Source: AG2 sp036493735 | GTDB taxonomy: Bacteria; Gemmatimonadota; Gemmatimonadetes; Gemmatimonadales; Gemmatimonadaceae | Assembly (NCBI GenBank): GCA_036493735.1 | Contig: DASXPH010000085.1 | Span: 1 to 64,000, forward strand | Length of the DNA stretch: 64,000 bases | Direction: 5' to 3' | Shown: piece by piece, positions 61,399 to 64,000 of the stretch | How positions within the stretch are numbered: position 1 is the first letter of the stretch | Layout: the number at the start of each line of letters is the position of its first letter | Notes under the pieces: generated by a model | Told to the model about the DNA's origin: nothing | Databases searched by the model: none | Seen by the model: the letters and a program-made list of their open reading frames with translations, nothing else | Translations under genes and position numbers: made by a program

Positions 61399-61469
61399 GG
61401 AGCGAAGCGACGAAGGATCTGCTGTTGATTGCCTTAACAGCAGATCCTTCGTCGCTTCGCTCCTCAGGA
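61393..61469. repeat. 34-bp perfect inverted repeat (TCCTGAGGAGCGAAGCG family)
   Basis: The arms at 61393-61426 and 61436-61469 are exact complements over 34 bp with a 9-base loop. The arm starts TCCTGAGGAGCGAAGCG and ends GGATCTGCTGTT. It lies between two convergent genes and can serve as a bidirectional terminator. A degenerate relative lies at 62846. Confidence 0.9.
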
Positions 61470-61483
61470 CGACAATCCAGTGT

Positions 61484-61981
61484 TTACGACTTGAGCCACT
61501 CCGAGACGCCTCCATGACGCGAACAGGCGCCGCGATGCGTCGCTGCGTGCGAGTACGTCCCATCCTTGCACTTTGCCGTCGCATTCGTCGGGTCGGTGTT
61601 CGCCGCGGTGACGTTGGCCGTCTTTCCCGTCTGCTTGACGTCCGATGATACCGCTTTGCTCGTCGACTTCTCGGCGGCCTTTGTCGACTTCGTCGCCGCC
61701 TTCACGTCGGACTTCGTATCTGCCTTGGCCTCCTTCGCCTCGGCCTTCGCCGCCTTCGTCGACGACTTGGCGGCGGACTTCGCGGCCCTGGCGTCGGACT
61801 TCGCCGCCTTGCCGGCTGACTTGTCCACCCCGCCGTGGCCCGAACAGGCGCCCCGACCCGTCGCGCTGGAGGTCGTGCCGTCTTTACACGCGACCGTCGC
61901 CGCTTGGGCGTTGAGCGCGAACGGGGCGAGCGCGATGGCTGCCGCGGCCAACAACGAACGATACGAGAGAATTCGGTGCAT
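61484..61981 (-). CDS. Exported protein with two DUF3761 repeats joined by a histone-H1-like linker
   Basis: A 165-residue protein from ATG 61981 with a signal peptide (APFALNAQA). Two copies of a DUF3761-like motif, ACKDGTTSSATGRGACSGHGG and KCKDGTYSHAATHRGACSRHGG (each split here in description), flank an 80-residue linker of A, K, S, T, D and E (KSAAKSSTKAAKAEAKEAK). The linker resembles histone H1 or AlgP-like Lys/Ala repeats. DUF3761 is a short domain of unknown function. Convergent with the four-cysteine gene. Confidence 0.8.
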   Translation of the reverse strand: MHRILSYRSLLAAAAIALAPFALNAQAATVACKDGTTSSATGRGACSGHGGVDKSAGKAAKSDARAAKSAAKSSTKAAKAEAKEAKADTKSDVKAATKSTKAAEKSTSKAVSSDVKQTGKTANVTAANTDPTNATAKCKDGTYSHAATHRGACSRHGGVSEWLKS

Positions 61982-62065
61982 ACTGAGCCTCACTGCGATG
62001 GGTGGCGTCATTCCAGCGTCATCCGACGCGCGACAGTAGTGCAGACCGCATCAAACCAGCGCAGG

Positions 62066-62848
62066 TCACGTAAGGGCCGAACGCAGCAGGATGCTCAGAC
62101 AGGTTGGCCCCCCTTCCGCCTTACGAAGCTCCGACAGATCGATCTCGTGCACCCTCCGCCCCGTGACCGCGAGCATCCGGCACGTCCGGGGGAAGCCCGT
62201 CAGCATTACGATCTCGTCGCCGGCAAGGAGCACGCTCGCGCCCCACGCCTCGGACGCGTCCACCGACAGGGTGTGCATCCCCGAAAAAGGGCGGAGGTCT
62301 ACCCATTCGTGATTAGCGAGGAGGGTGTTGTCGCCGACGAACGTGCACGCCGATTTCAGGTGAAGGGCGCCACCGACGGCTACACCGATCACTTCATAGT
62401 CGTGAGGCGTGAGAAGCCGTCCGAGTTGCTCGACTGCCGCTTCGTTCGTGCGACTCGATAATCCGACGAAGAGCCGCCGTCCCACGCGAAGGACGTCCCC
62501 CCCGTCGAGGGTCGCCGGCGGCGTAAGGCGGTGCACGGGCAGATATCGCGCGAGGGCCGCCTCCACGCTGCGCGATTCCCCCGCGCGACTCGCCGCGCCC
62601 ATTGGCCCCACGACCGCCAGCTCGTCGAGCGCGATTCCCGCATCCTCGACGAACACCGCGTCAGGCTGATCGTCCAGCGGCGGAAGGCGATCGATCGCCC
62701 AGCCCAGTGACACCAAGAGCGCTTCGTATGCGTCGTGTTGACTACGTGCCCGATCGAGATCGATCGGCTCGCGCTCGAGGTACGTTAGCTGACATTGCGC
62801 GAACGTCGCGCTGATCGGACGGGTGAGGGCTACGTTCGTACTTGTCAT
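62066..62848 (-). CDS. Arginine-deiminase-superfamily hydrolase (dimethylargininase/DDAH-like)
   Basis: A 260-residue protein from ATG 62848, which lies inside a repeat element. The GME-fold motifs are FVEDAGIALDELAVVGPMG, TLDGGDVLRVGRRLFVGLS, HLKSACTFVGDNTLL and the catalytic Cys in GGPTCLSILL near the C-terminus. This matches N-omega,N-omega-dimethylarginine dimethylaminohydrolases. It would hydrolyse methylated arginine to citrulline and an amine; other guanidino substrates are possible. Upstream open frame is ignored because it is antisense to the DUF2127 gene. Confidence 0.85.
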   Translation of the reverse strand: MTSTNVALTRPISATFAQCQLTYLEREPIDLDRARSQHDAYEALLVSLGWAIDRLPPLDDQPDAVFVEDAGIALDELAVVGPMGAASRAGESRSVEAALARYLPVHRLTPPATLDGGDVLRVGRRLFVGLSSRTNEAAVEQLGRLLTPHDYEVIGVAVGGALHLKSACTFVGDNTLLANHEWVDLRPFSGMHTLSVDASEAWGASVLLAGDEIVMLTGFPRTCRMLAVTGRRVHEIDLSELRKAEGGPTCLSILLRSALT

Positions 62849-62913
62849 CCTGAGCGAAGCGCTTGCCCTCGAGGAGCGCAAGCGACGAAGAGAAGGATCT
62901 GCTGTCCGCGCCT
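62846..62913. repeat. Degenerate copy of the TCATCCTGAGCGAAGCG repeat
   Basis: Begins TCATCCTGAGCGAAGCG and ends AAGGATCTGCTGT like the arm at 61393-61426. An extra 25-base segment with its own small hairpin (GCGCTTG and CAAGCG) sits inside it. It provides the start codon of the DDAH-like gene and lies in the divergent region toward the DUF2127 gene. Confidence 0.7.
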
Positions 62914-62965
62914 CACGTGCATGGACCATGCAAAGTATACTGACCAGACGCTGAACCGGATTCCG

Positions 62966-63517
62966 ATGGACTCGACGAAGACGCCCCAGACGCACCGCGC
63001 TGGACACGATCGTTTCATGCAGGCGATCGCTGTTTTCAAATTTCTCAAGGCAGTTCTCTTCATACTCGCCGCACTCGGCGCCTTCGGGCTCATGCAGCAG
63101 GGCGTCGCTGACCGCGCTCGGGAATGGGGCACGGACCTCGTTTTCACGTCCGGACAGCATCTCATCCGGCGCTCGATTGCGTTCGTAACGGGATTGAGCC
63201 GCGAGAAGATCGGCGCTCTCGGGCTCGTCGCGCTGTTCTACGCGGCGCTGTTCGCCACCGAGGGCGTCGGCCTCTGGCGCGAGAGGCGCTGGGCCGAGTA
63301 TCTGACTATTATCGCCACCGGCTCGCTGATCCCGTTCGAGATCTGGGAGATGGTGCACCGTCCGACGCCAATGCGTTTCGCGGCCTTCGCCCTGAACGTC
63401 GTCGTCGTCGTCTACCTCATCCTCCGGCTGCGCCGGCCGCGCGACGACACGTCGAAGGCGGAACGGATGCCTAACGCTATTCCGGCGCCGGCACCGGAGC
63501 AGTCGAGAGCTGGATGA
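62966..63517 (+). CDS. DUF2127 membrane protein
   Basis: A 183-residue protein from ATG 62966; an in-frame ATG at 62921 is also possible. It matches DUF2127: FMQAIAVFKFLKAVLFILAALGAF as helix 1, LGLVALFYAALFATEGVGLW and RRWAEYLTIIATGSLIPFEIWEM, then a last helix VVVVVYLILRLRR. Four transmembrane segments; role unknown. Its 3' end overlaps the convergent gene at 63477 by 41 bp. Confidence 0.82.
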   Translation: MDSTKTPQTHRAGHDRFMQAIAVFKFLKAVLFILAALGAFGLMQQGVADRAREWGTDLVFTSGQHLIRRSIAFVTGLSREKIGALGLVALFYAALFATEGVGLWRERRWAEYLTIIATGSLIPFEIWEMVHRPTPMRFAAFALNVVVVVYLILRLRRPRDDTSKAERMPNAIPAPAPEQSRAG

Positions 63518-64000
63518 CGTCGTAATACGTCTGGATCTTCCCGTCGTCCACAGCCTTCAATACGTCGACAATCGGTGAGAGCATCGTCGTCGATCTCGGC
63601 CCCGGCGCGCCAGTCGAGGGATCGCGAAAGCCCATGTAGTTGAAGACCGCCCGAATGAACGTGCTCTTTCCGTCGAGCGGTAGCGTCGCGACGTTCGCGA
63701 AGAACTTCCGCCAATCGTCGGCCTGCTGAAACAGATATTGCTCGACGTTCGACGTATAGAACGCCGTCACCGTCGCGTTGTGCTGCTTGAGATACGAGCC
63801 AACGGCGCGTAGCGCCTTCTCACCCGCGAAATCGCCGACGATCGGCACGAGCAGGTTGTTCAACTCCAGCTCGCGCAACGTTCGATAGTTTTCCTCACTC
63901 GCGAGATAGCTGCGATGGATGCCTAACGCGTCGGACTCGGCCATCAACTCGCCGTAGCTCGGCATGCGCCGGCCGAAGAAGCTCGCGCGGCCCTGCCGTC
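63477..64000 (-). CDS. Partial conserved protein of unknown function, cut by the window edge
   Basis: The frame is open to the window end (RQGRASFFGRRMPSYGEL), so the ATG at 63965 is probably internal and the real start lies outside. Visible parts are RSYLASEENYRTLRELELNN, LLVPIVGDFAGEKALRAVGSYL and TAFYTSNVEQYLF. I recall this NVEQYL pattern from conserved hypothetical proteins, some near methyltransferases, but have no firm name. The Rossmann-like VPIVGDF segment hints at a nucleotide or SAM fold. Confidence 0.6.
   Translation of the reverse strand, partial: RQGRASFFGRRMPSYGELMAESDALGIHRSYLASEENYRTLRELELNNLLVPIVGDFAGEKALRAVGSYLKQHNATVTAFYTSNVEQYLFQQADDWRKFFANVATLPLDGKSTFIRAVFNYMGFRDPSTGAPGPRSTTMLSPIVDVLKAVDDGKIQTYYDVIQLSTAPVPAPE

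Noticed and set aside
1..64000. CRISPR arrays, tRNA or rRNA genes, transposases, phage genes
   Set aside because: Looked for and not seen. The short repeats present are hairpins or scattered words without regular spacers.

Overview
The window looks like chromosomal DNA of a high-GC Gram-negative bacterium, most likely a member of the Gemmatimonadota (inference from gene content; there is no rRNA or tRNA gene to confirm it). The signs are two SusC/SusD-type outer-membrane uptake pairs, a large ADOP-type ABC permease, a BNR/sortilin-like beta-propeller protein, a DUF5117-type zinc metalloprotease, an S41 peptidase, a DUF1800 protein, many Sec/Tat/lipoprotein signals, and GTG/TTG starts. No phage, plasmid, transposase or CRISPR array was seen.

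Layout. 0-7.4 kb: secreted beta-propeller protein, DUF2914 protein, S41 peptidase, DUF1800 protein. 7.5-14.7 kb: the most unusual locus. On the plus strand an export-like operon encodes a GAF-GAF-TM-HlyD protein, a periplasmic adaptor, and a PqqD-like/M50 protease/HlyD fusion. On the minus strand a PrmC-like methyltransferase follows five tiny paralogous peptides (48-67 aa) that share a leader-like region ending in ELEQRIAP and then diverge completely. I read this as a candidate undescribed RiPP-like or signalling-peptide system. 14.7-16.6 kb: MFS transporter and DUF2147 protein. 16.7-20.4 kb: ACP, KAS, alpha-oxoamine synthase and NAD-dependent reductase, a sphingolipid-base-like cassette. 20.4-26.4 kb: ADOP permease, alpha/beta hydrolase, lipoprotein, YCII protein, GH29 fucosidase. 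26.6-31.7 kb: glycine-zipper lipoprotein and the first SusC/SusD pair. 31.7-32.4 kb: no convincing gene. 32.4-37.4 kb: zinc metalloprotease and an IorB-like molybdenum hydroxylase. 37.4-41.9 kb: a cyclic-nucleotide-binding/methyltransferase gene that appears split by a frameshift, divergent from a NorQ/NorD-type AAA+/VWA pair. 42-48 kb: Nudix hydrolase, DUF4397 protein, second SusC/SusD pair. 48.1-48.6 kb: a GxxExxY PD-(D/E)XK protein bracketed by a 42-bp inverted repeat. 48.6-55 kb: cytochrome c, FAD oxidoreductase, two outer-membrane barrels and a penicillin acylase. 55-60.5 kb: DHA2 exporter fused to a MarR-like domain, FdhD and an FdhF/YdeP-type molybdopterin oxidoreductase. 60.5-64 kb: small regulatory-looking proteins, a duplicated DUF3761 protein, a DDAH-like hydrolase, a DUF2127 membrane protein and a gene cut by the window edge.

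Across the whole window the 7-mer CCTAACG (or CGTTAGG) recurs about once per 1.2 kb, in both orientations, in several codon phases and between genes. It behaves like a genome-wide DNA word (compare cyanobacterial HIP1 or Neisseria uptake sequences), not like a codon effect. Many gene ends also carry self-complementary, word-like intergenic repeats of at least six different families.

Limits: all calls come from reading the sequence and recalled family knowledge. No database search, fold prediction or statistics program was run, and counts were made by eye.
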